64,000 nt of DNA, taken from NCBI GenBank assembly GCA_017399685.1, contig JAFQBM010000004.1, positions 1-64,000 on the forward strand, in the 5' to 3' direction. This DNA is from Lachnospiraceae bacterium (GTDB taxonomy: Bacteria > Bacillota > Clostridia > Lachnospirales > Lachnospiraceae). Each line of letters begins with the position of its first letter. The first letter of the stretch is position 1. Both the position numbers and the translations under genes were made by a program. Below are positions 35,576-44,305 of the stretch, one piece after another. The notes under the pieces are model-generated. The model had not been told where the DNA came from, did not search any database, and saw only the letters and a program-made list of their open reading frames with translations.

Positions 35576-36517
35576 ATGATAGATTTACATTTACATTTAG
35601 ATGGTTCTTTGACACCTGAAATAGTAACAAAATTAGCGAAATTACAAGGGATTACGTTGCCTTCTTGTGATTATGAGGAATTAAGGGAATTTCTTTGTGT
35701 GTCGAAAGATTGTGAAAGTTTAAATGATTATCTGAAATGTTTTGATTTACCCCTTTCCTTATTACAGGAAAAAGAGGCAATTACCCTCTGTGTAAAGTTA
35801 TTATTTGAACATTTATATTCCTTGGGCTATCAGTATTGTGAAATACGTTTTGCACCACAACTACACAAAAAACACGGATTATCCCAGAAGGAAGTAGTGG
35901 AAGCAGCACTTTCAGGCAGGGAAGAATTTAAAAAGCAACATTCGAAGTCCAACTTTGATGCCAAATTTATATTGTGTATGATGCGGGGGAGTGATAATCA
36001 GAAAGAAAATTTTGAAACCATAGAGATGGCGAGAGAATTTCTAGGTAAGGGTGTAGTGGCTCTTGACTTGGCTGGTGCGGAAGGACTGTTTCCTACGAAA
36101 AATTATGAGGTGGAATTTAAAACTGCCAGAGAATATGAAATTCCGTTTACTATTCATGCCGGGGAGGCAGATGGAGCGGAGAGTGTAAGAATTGCCATAG
36201 AATTTGGTGCGAAAAGAATTGGTCATGGTATTCGTGCCATGGAAAATGAAGAAGTAATGAAGTTGTTAAAAGAAAAAGCAATTCCATTGGAATTATGTCC
36301 AACCAGCAATCTTCAGACGAAAGCGGTATCTTCCTGGAAGGAGTATCCGTTAAAGAAATTTTTAGATTATGGCATTATGGTTACCATAAATTCGGATAAC
36401 CTTATGGTATCGGATACTAATGTTGCAAAGGAACTTAAACTGGTTCAAAATGAGTTTTCTCTTTCTGTGGAAGAAATGAATATTTTAAAAGAAAATAGCA
36501 AAAATTCGGTATTTTAA
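35576..36517 (+). CDS. add: Adenosine deaminase (slightly short C-terminus)
   Basis: Converts adenosine to inosine in purine salvage. Zinc and active-site motifs are clear: DLHLHLDGSL at the N-terminus, VVALDLAGAEG, FTIHAGEADG, KRIGHGIR and CPTSN. The final metal motif is VTINSDN rather than NTDDP; as far as I recall, DN variants occur in Firmicutes enzymes. At 313 residues the protein stops at ENSKNSVF, where family members usually continue with a further 20-30 residues after an N-[AS]-x-x-[AS]-SF segment. The stop codon at 36515 therefore trims the last helix. GGAGGG precedes the ATG. A C-terminally trimmed but functional enzyme is my best reading. Confidence 0.88.
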   Translation: MIDLHLHLDGSLTPEIVTKLAKLQGITLPSCDYEELREFLCVSKDCESLNDYLKCFDLPLSLLQEKEAITLCVKLLFEHLYSLGYQYCEIRFAPQLHKKHGLSQKEVVEAALSGREEFKKQHSKSNFDAKFILCMMRGSDNQKENFETIEMAREFLGKGVVALDLAGAEGLFPTKNYEVEFKTAREYEIPFTIHAGEADGAESVRIAIEFGAKRIGHGIRAMENEEVMKLLKEKAIPLELCPTSNLQTKAVSSWKEYPLKKFLDYGIMVTINSDNLMVSDTNVAKELKLVQNEFSLSVEEMNILKENSKNSVF

Positions 36518-36626
36518 TAACTGAAATGAGCCAATATGGAATAAAATAGAAAGAGATGATTCGCACCATGATAAGGTGGGAATCGTTGAAGAGGTTTAAT
36601 ATCTATCATAGAAATGGAGAAGGGTT

Positions 36627-37205
36627 ATGTTAAAGGAATTAAGCTTAAGTCAAGTGAAAAAGATATATCAGGAGAAAATGGTTCATGATTTTCCGGCTTG
36701 TGAAATAAAACCCTTTGCAGCCATTGAGCGGATGTATCAAAAAGGGGAATACTTTGCCTATGGAAATTATGAAGATGAAGAGCTGATAGCATATGCCTTA
36801 ATTGCCAAAACAAAAGATAGGAAAATAGGACTGCTGGATTATCTTGCGGTAAAAGAGGAAAAAAGAGGAAGCGGATATGGAAGTCAAACCATAGAACAGA
36901 TAAAGGATTTTTTCAGAAAGCAGTGGGATGGACTGATTGTGGAATCAGAGCATATTTCTTATGCAAAGGGAGAAGCAGATAAAGAAAAACGCCAGCGTCG
37001 GATTCGGTTTTATGAAAAAAATGGATTGGTAAAACTGGATTTTGAAAGTAGGATTTATGGAACAGAGTATACGGTTTTATACTTGAGTGCAAATAATGGG
37101 GATTTGATAAATAGTAAGGAATTGGAGGAAGAATATTTAAAAATCTATCAAATGATGATGCCTAAGGAATGGAACGAACAATATGTACAGGTTTGGAAAG
37201 CATAA
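36627..37205 (+). CDS. GNAT-family N-acetyltransferase
   Basis: A 192-residue cytosolic protein. The acetyl-CoA-binding pattern is visible as LLDYLAVKEEKRGSGYGSQTI (motif A, with R-x-x-G-x-G), followed by a region matching motif B with RFYEKNGLVKL. The substrate is unknown. The remaining C-terminal 40 residues (from about NNGDLINSKE) are outside the core fold. It follows add by 109 bp, with a GATTC-CACC / GGTG-GAATC inverted repeat in the gap. Confidence 0.82.
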   Translation: MLKELSLSQVKKIYQEKMVHDFPACEIKPFAAIERMYQKGEYFAYGNYEDEELIAYALIAKTKDRKIGLLDYLAVKEEKRGSGYGSQTIEQIKDFFRKQWDGLIVESEHISYAKGEADKEKRQRRIRFYEKNGLVKLDFESRIYGTEYTVLYLSANNGDLINSKELEEEYLKIYQMMMPKEWNEQYVQVWKA

Positions 37206-37257
37206 GGAATTGTTTCTTTTCATAGTATAATACAAAGTGAATCAATATGGTGTTATT

Positions 37258-38523
37258 ATGAAATCAAACATTTTGATTGCACGTAAGAAAATTGGAAGTA
37301 GTATATTGCTGCTTCTATTTTTATTTTATACCGCAACCTGCCATGTCAGCATGATGCCTCAGGCATTTGTTACAGTGAACCAATTAGAAAAAAAAGTAAC
37401 TTTAAAAAACTTTACCCAGGATGTACCGGAAACGGAAGAGTCAGCACAAGAGCCAAATAATTTGTATGCAAAATCTGCTTTGCTCATGGATGCTGTTTCA
37501 AAAAGGGTATTATTCGAAAAAAATGGATATGAAGTGATGCCTATGGCAAGTACCACTAAAATAATGACCTGTATTTATGTTTTGGAAAACAGTGATTTAG
37601 ACCAGATAGTAACGGTATCTTCCAATGCCTGCAACCAGCCGAAAGTAAGATTAGGAATGAAAGAAGGAGAGCAGTACATATTAAAGGATTTGCTTTATGC
37701 CTTAATGCTGGAATCCTATAATGATTGTGCCGTAGCCATTGCAGAGCATGTGAGTGGAGATGTTTTTGCATTTTGTGAAGAAATGACTAATAAGGCAAAA
37801 GATATCGGTGCTTATGATACAAATTTTGTGACACCTAATGGTTTGGATGCAAAAGACCATTACACTACAGCCTATGACCTTGCTTTAATTACTTGTTATG
37901 CTTTGAAAAATCCTCAGTTTTTAGAAATTATCAATACTCCAAACTATGATTTTTATGAAAAAACCAAAGGAAATAAGAAAACAGTTTATAACCGGGATGC
38001 TTTTTTAACTCAATATGAAGGAGCAATAGGAGTCAAAACCGGATTTACGGCAAATGCCGGGTATTGTTTTGTAGGAGCTGCAAAACGGGAGGATAAAACC
38101 TTGGTCAGTGTGGTGTTGGCTTCCGGGTGGCCGCCGAATAAAAATTACAAATGGGAAGATACTAAGAAACTAATGAATTATGGTTTTACTGAATATCAAA
38201 CTACAAAGCTGAATCAGGACCAGATTATGCTGCCGCAGATTCCGGTAAAAAATAATGCGAAATCTGAATATTTGAATTTATCTATCAGTTTTGAAGAACA
38301 ACTTTTAATCAAACCAGAAGAGCAGATTGTATATAAAATGAATCTTCCACAGGTGTTAAATGCTCCTGTGAAGAAAAATCAAAAAATAGGAAGTATCAGT
38401 ATTTATCTTGATTCAGAATACTATAAAGATATTCCGATATATAGTGGAAATGAAGTGGAAGAAGTGAAATATGAAGATTGTTTGGAACTAATTCTTTTAA
38501 AATTTGTGAACAATTTAAATTAA
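37258..38523 (+). CDS. D-alanyl-D-alanine carboxypeptidase, DacF-like (paralogue 3)
   Basis: A 421-residue family S11 enzyme with motifs STTK (about residues 98-101), SYN (about 158) and KTG (about 264). A signal segment (IGSSILLLLFLFY) and a terminal amphipathic region are present. The SxN motif differs from the SGN and SAN of paralogues 1 and 2, so the active-site pocket is not identical. The start at 37258 places the hydrophobic segment properly; the frame continues 7 codons upstream without a ribosome binding site. A TATAAT at 37226-37231 may be its promoter, but no good -35 element is seen. Confidence 0.9.
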   Translation: MKSNILIARKKIGSSILLLLFLFYTATCHVSMMPQAFVTVNQLEKKVTLKNFTQDVPETEESAQEPNNLYAKSALLMDAVSKRVLFEKNGYEVMPMASTTKIMTCIYVLENSDLDQIVTVSSNACNQPKVRLGMKEGEQYILKDLLYALMLESYNDCAVAIAEHVSGDVFAFCEEMTNKAKDIGAYDTNFVTPNGLDAKDHYTTAYDLALITCYALKNPQFLEIINTPNYDFYEKTKGNKKTVYNRDAFLTQYEGAIGVKTGFTANAGYCFVGAAKREDKTLVSVVLASGWPPNKNYKWEDTKKLMNYGFTEYQTTKLNQDQIMLPQIPVKNNAKSEYLNLSISFEEQLLIKPEEQIVYKMNLPQVLNAPVKKNQKIGSISIYLDSEYYKDIPIYSGNEVEEVKYEDCLELILLKFVNNLN

Positions 38524-38580
38524 GAGGGGATAAAGAATTCGTATTTTTGTGAAAAAGATAGATAAGAATTGTTTTTTTTC

Positions 38581-38609
38581 TTGAAAAAATTGTGAAAAAG
38601 AGATACAAT
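38581..38609 (+). promoter_or_regulatory. Promoter of the decarboxylase operon
   Basis: TTGAAA at 38581-38586 and TACAAT at 38604-38609 with a 17-bp spacer. A ~60-nt leader follows, with GTTTTGC/GTAAAAC complementarity, before TGGAGG and the first ATG. Confidence 0.65.
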
Positions 38610-38679
38610 TATAGTCAGCATAAAGTAGTTTTGCTTTTATGTAAAACTTTATAAATTAATAGAATATGGAGGGCTAAAA

Positions 38680-40104
38680 ATGAGCAATTCTATCAAGTTG
38701 TCAGCAAGAGAAAGAATAGCGTCTTTACTTGACGACTCAAGCTTTGTGGAAGTTGGGGCTTATGTTACAAGCAGAAGCACAGACTTTAACATGCAGGAAA
38801 AAGAAAATCCAGCTGATGGTGTCATTACCGGTTACGGTGTGATGAATGAAAATCTTGTGTATGTTTACAGCCAGGATGTAACGGTACTTAATGGTTCTGT
38901 TGGAGAAATGCATGCAAAGAAAATTGCTAAGATTTATGATATGGCAATGAAGGTTGGGGCGCCGGTTGTAGGTTTAATTGATTGTGCCGGATTAAGATTA
39001 CAGGAAGCGACAGATGCGTTGAATGGCTTTGGTGAAATTTATTTAAAGCAGACTTTGGCATCTGGAGTGATTCCACAGATTACAGCTGTATTTGGTACTT
39101 GCGGAGGTGGTTCTGCCATTGTTTCTTCTTTGTCTGACTTTACTTTTATGGCGAAAGAAGGAAGCAAATTATTTGTGAATAGTCCAAATGCTTTGGATGG
39201 AAATAATGAAGCTAAATTAAATACTGCTTCTGCAGGCTATCATAGCGAACAGACCGGATTAACGGATGGTATTTTTGATACTGAGTTAGAAGTATTAGGA
39301 CAAATCAGACAGTTAGTAGACATATTACCATCCTGCTACGGTGATGAGACTTGCGCAGATTGTTTTGATGATATTAATCGTATTGTTCCTAATGCAGATG
39401 GTTTAAAGGAAGATGCAAAATCAGTACTTATCATGATTGCTGACAATCAGACTTTTGTTGAACTTAAGAAAGACTTTGCCAAGGATATGGTAACAGGATT
39501 TATAAAGTTAAACGGAATCACGGTTGGATGTGTTGCAAATCAGGTAGAGGATGGTGGAAATGTTTTAAGTACAAACGGTGCTTTAAAGGCAGCGAAGTTT
39601 GTTACATTCTGTGACGCATTCCAAATTCCAGTACTTACATTGACGAACTGTAAAGGTTTTGCAGCTACCGTAGAAGAAGAAAAGACAGTAGCCGGAGCAG
39701 TTGCGAAATTAACATATGCGTTTGCCAATGCTACCGTACCTAAGGTGAATGTTGTGATAGGGGATGCTTTTGGAACTGCTTATGTTGCTATGAATTCTAA
39801 ATCAATTGGAGCAGACATTGAATTTGCATGGCCTTCTGCAAAGATTGGAACTATGTGTCCTACTATGGCAGCGAAGATTATGTATGCAGAGGAAATTGAA
39901 AAAGTTTCTGATAAGAATGCATTTATTAAAGAAAAGGCAGCAGAATACGAAACACTTCAGTCTAGTGCGATTGCAGCAGCAAAGAGAGGTTACGTTGATG
40001 ATGTAATTGAACCGGATGCAACAAGAAAAAGAGTCATTGCTGCAATGGAAATGTTATTTACAAAAAGAGAGGATCGTCCAAGTAAAAAACATGGTACGGT
40101 TTAG
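38680..40104 (+). CDS. Biotin-dependent acyl-CoA carboxyltransferase subunit (MmdA/PccB-type)
   Basis: A 474-residue carboxyltransferase of the crotonase-fold family, which handles acyl-CoA carboxyl groups such as methylmalonyl-CoA. Visible are KLSARERIASLLDDSSFVE at the N-terminus, GFGEIYLKQTLASGVIPQI, the oxyanion-hole region FGTCGGGSA, and in the second half FVTFCDAFQIPVLTL and GDAFGTAY. Both N- and C-terminal halves are present, though the protein is shorter than the usual ~510-residue MmdA. It heads a five-gene operon with an OadG-like lipoprotein, a biotin carrier, an OadB-like membrane pump and an OadA-like subunit. The exact acyl-CoA substrate is not clear from sequence. Confidence 0.85.
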   Translation: MSNSIKLSARERIASLLDDSSFVEVGAYVTSRSTDFNMQEKENPADGVITGYGVMNENLVYVYSQDVTVLNGSVGEMHAKKIAKIYDMAMKVGAPVVGLIDCAGLRLQEATDALNGFGEIYLKQTLASGVIPQITAVFGTCGGGSAIVSSLSDFTFMAKEGSKLFVNSPNALDGNNEAKLNTASAGYHSEQTGLTDGIFDTELEVLGQIRQLVDILPSCYGDETCADCFDDINRIVPNADGLKEDAKSVLIMIADNQTFVELKKDFAKDMVTGFIKLNGITVGCVANQVEDGGNVLSTNGALKAAKFVTFCDAFQIPVLTLTNCKGFAATVEEEKTVAGAVAKLTYAFANATVPKVNVVIGDAFGTAYVAMNSKSIGADIEFAWPSAKIGTMCPTMAAKIMYAEEIEKVSDKNAFIKEKAAEYETLQSSAIAAAKRGYVDDVIEPDATRKRVIAAMEMLFTKREDRPSKKHGTV

Positions 40105-40119
40105 AATGAGGTGACTAAC

Positions 40120-41004
40120 ATGAAAGCTAAATTAAAGAATTTATTATTAGTATTATGTATGGTAACCTGTGTGTTTGCTTTTTCAGCCTGTGGTCAGGAA
40201 GAAGAAAATAAATCGGAAGGATATGAATCAGAAGAGTATTCGAAGGTTTGTGCTTATGATGTAGTACAATACTTAATTAATGGAAATTTAACAGTGGACC
40301 TTGCGGTACAAAACAGTGTTTTTGCGGAATCTGTTGAGGAAGAAGAAATTGAAGCATTCATTGAAACTTTCAATCACTTTAAGGAAGAAGTAGATGGTGT
40401 AAAATTTGATTCAGAATCAGCTTATGCTGCTGTTGTTGAATTATATTCCGCTGCTACCAATGGAGAAATTACTGAAAGCCAGTTATTAGCAGGTTATGTA
40501 GAAGCATATGAAAAAGCAGGTTTAAAGACAAAGGAAATCACTTATGGTGATAATCAGGTTATCGTAATTTCCTTAGAAGGTAACGAAAGAAATGCCACCG
40601 TTGAAGTATCTTTAGACAAGAAGGCGAGGGTAGTTAATATTACACCTACCGCAGAATACACGATGAAGGAAAAGGTTCAAAAAGCCTTAATAAATACCTT
40701 AATGGGTATGGTTACTGTATTTCTTGTATTGATTTTAATCTCTTTCATCATTAACGCATTTGCTCTTATTCCAATGATTATGGATAAGAAAAAGAAGAAA
40801 GAAGAAGTACCTGTAATTAAGGAAGCGAAGATACCGGTACCTGTGCCTGCTAGTAAGGCAGAACCTTCGGTAACTGCCAATGAAATCGATAACAGTGAAT
40901 TAGTTGCTGTTATTACTGCTGCGATTTTAGCATCTTCTACTTGTAATGCTACAAGTGCAGACCAGTTGATTGTACGATCTATTAAAAAAGTGAAACGTAA
41001 ATAG
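40120..41004 (+). CDS. OadG-like gamma subunit of a sodium-pump decarboxylase (lipoprotein)
   Basis: A 294-residue protein. The N-terminus is a lipoprotein signal with a FSAC lipobox, followed by an extracellular domain of ~150 residues. A transmembrane helix (about residues 195-215) and a cytosolic tail follow, the latter containing ELVAVITAAI and ending VRSIKKVKRK, which is the OadG pattern. OadG subunits assemble alpha and beta subunits at the membrane. The added N-terminal lipoprotein domain is much larger than in classical OadG (~80-100 residues). The start at 40120 follows GAGGTG by 6 bp. Confidence 0.75.
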   Translation: MKAKLKNLLLVLCMVTCVFAFSACGQEEENKSEGYESEEYSKVCAYDVVQYLINGNLTVDLAVQNSVFAESVEEEEIEAFIETFNHFKEEVDGVKFDSESAYAAVVELYSAATNGEITESQLLAGYVEAYEKAGLKTKEITYGDNQVIVISLEGNERNATVEVSLDKKARVVNITPTAEYTMKEKVQKALINTLMGMVTVFLVLILISFIINAFALIPMIMDKKKKKEEVPVIKEAKIPVPVPASKAEPSVTANEIDNSELVAVITAAILASSTCNATSADQLIVRSIKKVKRK

Positions 41005-41025
41005 TTGAATTGGAGGAATATTATT

Positions 41026-41418
41026 ATGAAGAATTATAGAATTACTGTAAATGGTACTGCTTATGATGTGGCAGTAGAAGAATTAGGACAAGGCTCAGTA
41101 GCTTCAGCACCGGTAGCAGCGGCACCGGTTGCAGCAAAAGCAGCACCGGCGCCAGTAGCAGCAACGCCAACACCAGCAGCACCAAAGGCATCTGGTACAG
41201 AAGGAAATGTCAAAGTAGCAGCACCAATGCCTGGTAAGATTTTAGGTGTAAAGGCATCTGTAGGACAGGCAGTAAAGAGAGGCGATGTTATTATCGTATT
41301 AGAAGCCATGAAGATGGAAAACGAAGTAGTAGCTCCGGAAGATGGTACTGTAGCCAGCATTAATGTTTCGGAAGGTGCTAATGTTGAAAGTGGTGACGTT
41401 TTAGCTACATTGAACTAG
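41026..41418 (+). CDS. Biotin carboxyl carrier protein of the decarboxylase
   Basis: A 130-residue protein. A short N-terminal domain is followed by an Ala/Pro-rich flexible linker (about residues 30-65) and the biotinyl domain. The biotinylated lysine lies in the EAMKMENEV motif (about residue 97). It carries carboxyl groups from the carboxyltransferases to the membrane pump. The start at 41026 follows TGGAGGAAT; the open frame begins 7 codons earlier. Confidence 0.95.
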   Translation: MKNYRITVNGTAYDVAVEELGQGSVASAPVAAAPVAAKAAPAPVAATPTPAAPKASGTEGNVKVAAPMPGKILGVKASVGQAVKRGDVIIVLEAMKMENEVVAPEDGTVASINVSEGANVESGDVLATLN

Positions 41419-41465
41419 GATTTGCTATTGAGTAATCCCAAAAAATTATCGGGAGGAATAAACGA

Positions 41466-42593
41466 ATGGATTACGTGATTGATACGTTAAATAATTTATT
41501 AGATCAGACTGCCTTTGCCTCACTGTATTGGGGTAATATCGTCATGATCGCAGTTGCATGTATATTTTTATATCTTGCAATCAAAAAAGGATACGAACCA
41601 TTGCTATTAGTTCCAATCGCTTTTGGTATGTTGCTTTCAAATATGTACCCTCCTATTATTGAAGAAGGCGGATTATTACACTTCTTCTTCTTGCTGGATG
41701 AGTGGAGTATTTTACCTTCTCTTATTTTCATGGGGGTTGGTGCCATGACGGACTTTGCACCTTTGATTGCAAACCCTAAAAGTTTCTTGCTTGGTGCAGC
41801 AGCACAGTTTGGTATTTATACAGCATATATTTTAGCGATTGCTATGGGATTTAATGATAAGGCAGCGGCTGCCATTTCCATTATCGGTGGTGCAGATGGT
41901 CCTACTTCTATTTTCCTTGCAGGTAAATTAGGACAGACAGGTCTTATGGGTGCCATTGCCGTAGCGGCATATTCTTATATGTCATTGGTACCGATTATTC
42001 AGCCACCAATTATGAAGTTCTTTACCACAGAAGAAGAACGAAAGATTAAGATGGGTCAGTTAAGACCGGTTTCTAAATTGGAAAAAATCTTATTCCCTAT
42101 CGTGGTAACTATCGTAGTAGTCATGATTTTACCTACCACAGCACCACTTGTTGGTATGTTAATGTTAGGAAACTTATTTAGAGAATGTGGAGTTGTAAAA
42201 CAGCTATCTGATACAGCACAGAATGCCATGATGTACATTGTAGTTATTTTACTTGGTACTTCCGTTGGTGCAACTACCACTGCACAGGCTTTCCTTCGTA
42301 TGGATACTTTGAAAATTGTAGTGTTAGGTCTGGTTGCTTTTGCAGTTGGTACTACATCAGGTATATTGTTCGGAAAATTAATGTGTAAACTTAGTGGTGG
42401 AAAGATTAACCCATTGATTGGTTCTGCAGGTGTATCTGCAGTGCCTATGGCTGCCAGAGTTTCACAAAAGGTTGGTTCAGAAGCCGACCCAACAAACTTT
42501 TTATTAATGCATGCAATGGGACCAAACGTAGCAGGTGTTATCGGTACTGCAGTAGCAGCCGGAACCTTTATGGCTATCTTTGGTGTGAAATAA
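41466..42593 (+). CDS. Sodium-translocating decarboxylase beta subunit (OadB/MmdB/GcdB family)
   Basis: A 375-residue polytopic membrane protein with about nine hydrophobic segments. It decarboxylates carboxybiotin and couples this to Na+ export. Conserved features are SLIFMGVGAMTDF, IGGADGPTSIF with the essential Asp, and GSAGVSAVPMAARVSQ near residue 320. Length and topology fit OadB/GcdB. AGGAATAAACG precedes the start. It lies between the carrier gene and the OadA-like gene. Confidence 0.93.
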   Translation: MDYVIDTLNNLLDQTAFASLYWGNIVMIAVACIFLYLAIKKGYEPLLLVPIAFGMLLSNMYPPIIEEGGLLHFFFLLDEWSILPSLIFMGVGAMTDFAPLIANPKSFLLGAAAQFGIYTAYILAIAMGFNDKAAAAISIIGGADGPTSIFLAGKLGQTGLMGAIAVAAYSYMSLVPIIQPPIMKFFTTEEERKIKMGQLRPVSKLEKILFPIVVTIVVVMILPTTAPLVGMLMLGNLFRECGVVKQLSDTAQNAMMYIVVILLGTSVGATTTAQAFLRMDTLKIVVLGLVAFAVGTTSGILFGKLMCKLSGGKINPLIGSAGVSAVPMAARVSQKVGSEADPTNFLLMHAMGPNVAGVIGTAVAAGTFMAIFGVK

Positions 42594-42610
42594 GTTAGGA
42601 GGATAAGAAA

Positions 42611-44029
42611 ATGGCAGAACAACAAACTGTAAAAAAACCAGTTAAAATAATGGAAACTGTATTACGTGATGCACATCAGTCTTTGATTGCTACCAGAATG
42701 ACGACAGAACAAATGCTACCTATCATTGATAAGATGGACAAGGTTGGATATCATGCTGTGGAATGCTGGGGTGGAGCAACCTTTGATGCATCCTTACGTT
42801 TCTTAAAAGAAGATCCATGGGAAAGACTTAGAAAAATCCGTGACGGATTTAAGAATACAAAGTTACAGATGTTATTTAGAGGACAAAATATCTTAGGATA
42901 TCGTCATTATGCAGATGATGTGGTAGAATATTTCGTTCAAAAATCTATTGCAAATGGTATTGATATTATTCGTATTTTTGACTGTTTAAATGATATCAGA
43001 AATTTACAGACTGCAGTAAAAGCTGCGAACAAAGAAAAAGGACATGCACAGGTTGCTCTTTCTTATACATTAGGTGATGCTTATACTTTAGATTACTGGA
43101 TGGATATGGCAAAGAAAATTGAAGACATGGGTGCAGACTCTATCTGTATCAAGGATATGGCAGGGCTTTTGGTTCCATATCAGGCTACAGAATTAGTAAC
43201 TGCATTAAAGTCTGCAACGAAATTACCAATCCAATTACACACTCACTATACAAGTGGTGTTGCTGCTATGACATATTTGAAGGCAGTAGAAGCAGGATGC
43301 GATATCATTGATACTGCAATGTCACCATTTGCTTTAGGTACCAGCCAGCCGGCTACTGAAGTAATGGCAGAAACGTTCCGTGGAACTGAGTTTGACCCTG
43401 GCTTTGATCAGAATTTATTGTCTGAAATTGCAGATTATTTCAGACCTATGCAGGAAGAAGCATTGGCTTCTGGATTATTAAATCCAAAGGTTATGGGTGT
43501 TAATATTAAGACTTTATTATATCAGGTACCGGGCGGTATGTTATCCAACCTTGTTTCTCAGTTGAAAGAACAGGGTGCAGAAGATAAATACTATGAAGTG
43601 TTAGAGGAAGTACCAAGAGTTCGTAAAGATTTCGGTGAACCGCCTCTAGTTACACCTTCCAGCCAGATTGTTGGTACACAGGCTGTATTAAACGTTATTA
43701 TGGGCGAAAGATATAAGATGTGTACAAAAGAAAGCAAAGCTTTATTAGCCGGCGAATATGGTCAGACCGTAAAACCATTTAATAAAGAAGTACAAAAGAA
43801 GGCAATCGGTGATAAGGAGCCAATTACCTGTCGTCCGGCAGATTTATTAGAACCGGAATTAGATAAGATTGAAGCAGAAATGTCTCAATGGAAACAACAG
43901 GAAGAAGATGTATTGACTTATGCATTATTCCCAAAAGTTGCGACAGAATTCTTTAAATACCGTGAAGCTCAAAAGACAAAGGTAGATGCTGCTGTGGCAG
44001 ATACAAAGAATAAAGCATATCCTGTTTAA
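42611..44029 (+). CDS. Oxaloacetate decarboxylase alpha / pyruvate carboxylase-B-type carboxyltransferase, without biotin domain
   Basis: A 472-residue TIM-barrel carboxyltransferase. Motifs are VLRDAHQSLIATRM, the carboxybiotin lysine in SICIKDMAGLL (about residue 180), the metal histidines in LHTHYTSG, and PGGMLSNL near residue 300. The C-terminal biotinyl domain of classical OadA is missing and is supplied by the separate carrier at 41026. It can act on oxaloacetate or pyruvate. With the acyl-CoA-type subunit at 38680 the operon contains two different carboxyltransferases around one carrier and one pump. Confidence 0.92.
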   Translation: MAEQQTVKKPVKIMETVLRDAHQSLIATRMTTEQMLPIIDKMDKVGYHAVECWGGATFDASLRFLKEDPWERLRKIRDGFKNTKLQMLFRGQNILGYRHYADDVVEYFVQKSIANGIDIIRIFDCLNDIRNLQTAVKAANKEKGHAQVALSYTLGDAYTLDYWMDMAKKIEDMGADSICIKDMAGLLVPYQATELVTALKSATKLPIQLHTHYTSGVAAMTYLKAVEAGCDIIDTAMSPFALGTSQPATEVMAETFRGTEFDPGFDQNLLSEIADYFRPMQEEALASGLLNPKVMGVNIKTLLYQVPGGMLSNLVSQLKEQGAEDKYYEVLEEVPRVRKDFGEPPLVTPSSQIVGTQAVLNVIMGERYKMCTKESKALLAGEYGQTVKPFNKEVQKKAIGDKEPITCRPADLLEPELDKIEAEMSQWKQQEEDVLTYALFPKVATEFFKYREAQKTKVDAAVADTKNKAYPV

Positions 44030-44040
44030 AAGGATGAAAA

Positions 44041-44075
44041 GAAAAAGAATCTCTTGAAAAGGGGTTCTTTTTCTG
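44041..44075 (+). terminator. Terminator of the decarboxylase operon
   Basis: GAAAAAGAATCTC pairs with GGGGTTCTTTTTC (two G-U pairs), with the T-rich 3' arm serving as the U tract. It lies 12 bp after the stop codon. Confidence 0.8.
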
Positions 44076-44268
44076 TGTTTTGATAATTTACAGTATATTT
44101 TTATTTGTGGTAAAAATTAATATTATTATAGTTCTATGACTAAGTCCGTGGACAATCTTTCTATATTTGGTATTGTTATCGCTATTTTGATTAAGAAAAG
44201 GACTATATTTTGTATATAATGTGTATTGAAAATTAACAAAAAATAAGTTAAAATAAAAATAATCATAG

Positions 44269-44289
44269 GCAATTTGGCTAAAAAATTGC
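44269..44289 (+). promoter_or_regulatory. Small hairpin next to the ribosome binding site of the EAL gene
   Basis: GCAATTT and AAATTGC (7 bp) enclose a 7-nt loop and end 1 nt before AAAGGAGGAG. A TATAAT at 44215-44220 could be the -10 element, but no -35 at proper spacing is seen. The rest of the 276-bp gap is AT-rich with nothing else visible. Confidence 0.35.
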
Positions 44290-44305
44290 GAAAGGAGGAG
44301 TAAAA

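Noticed and set aside
42056-42625. A 189-codon open frame on the minus strand inside the OadB-like gene
   Set aside because: It is antisense to a well-conserved membrane protein gene; its composition and lack of a ribosome binding site mark it as a shadow frame.
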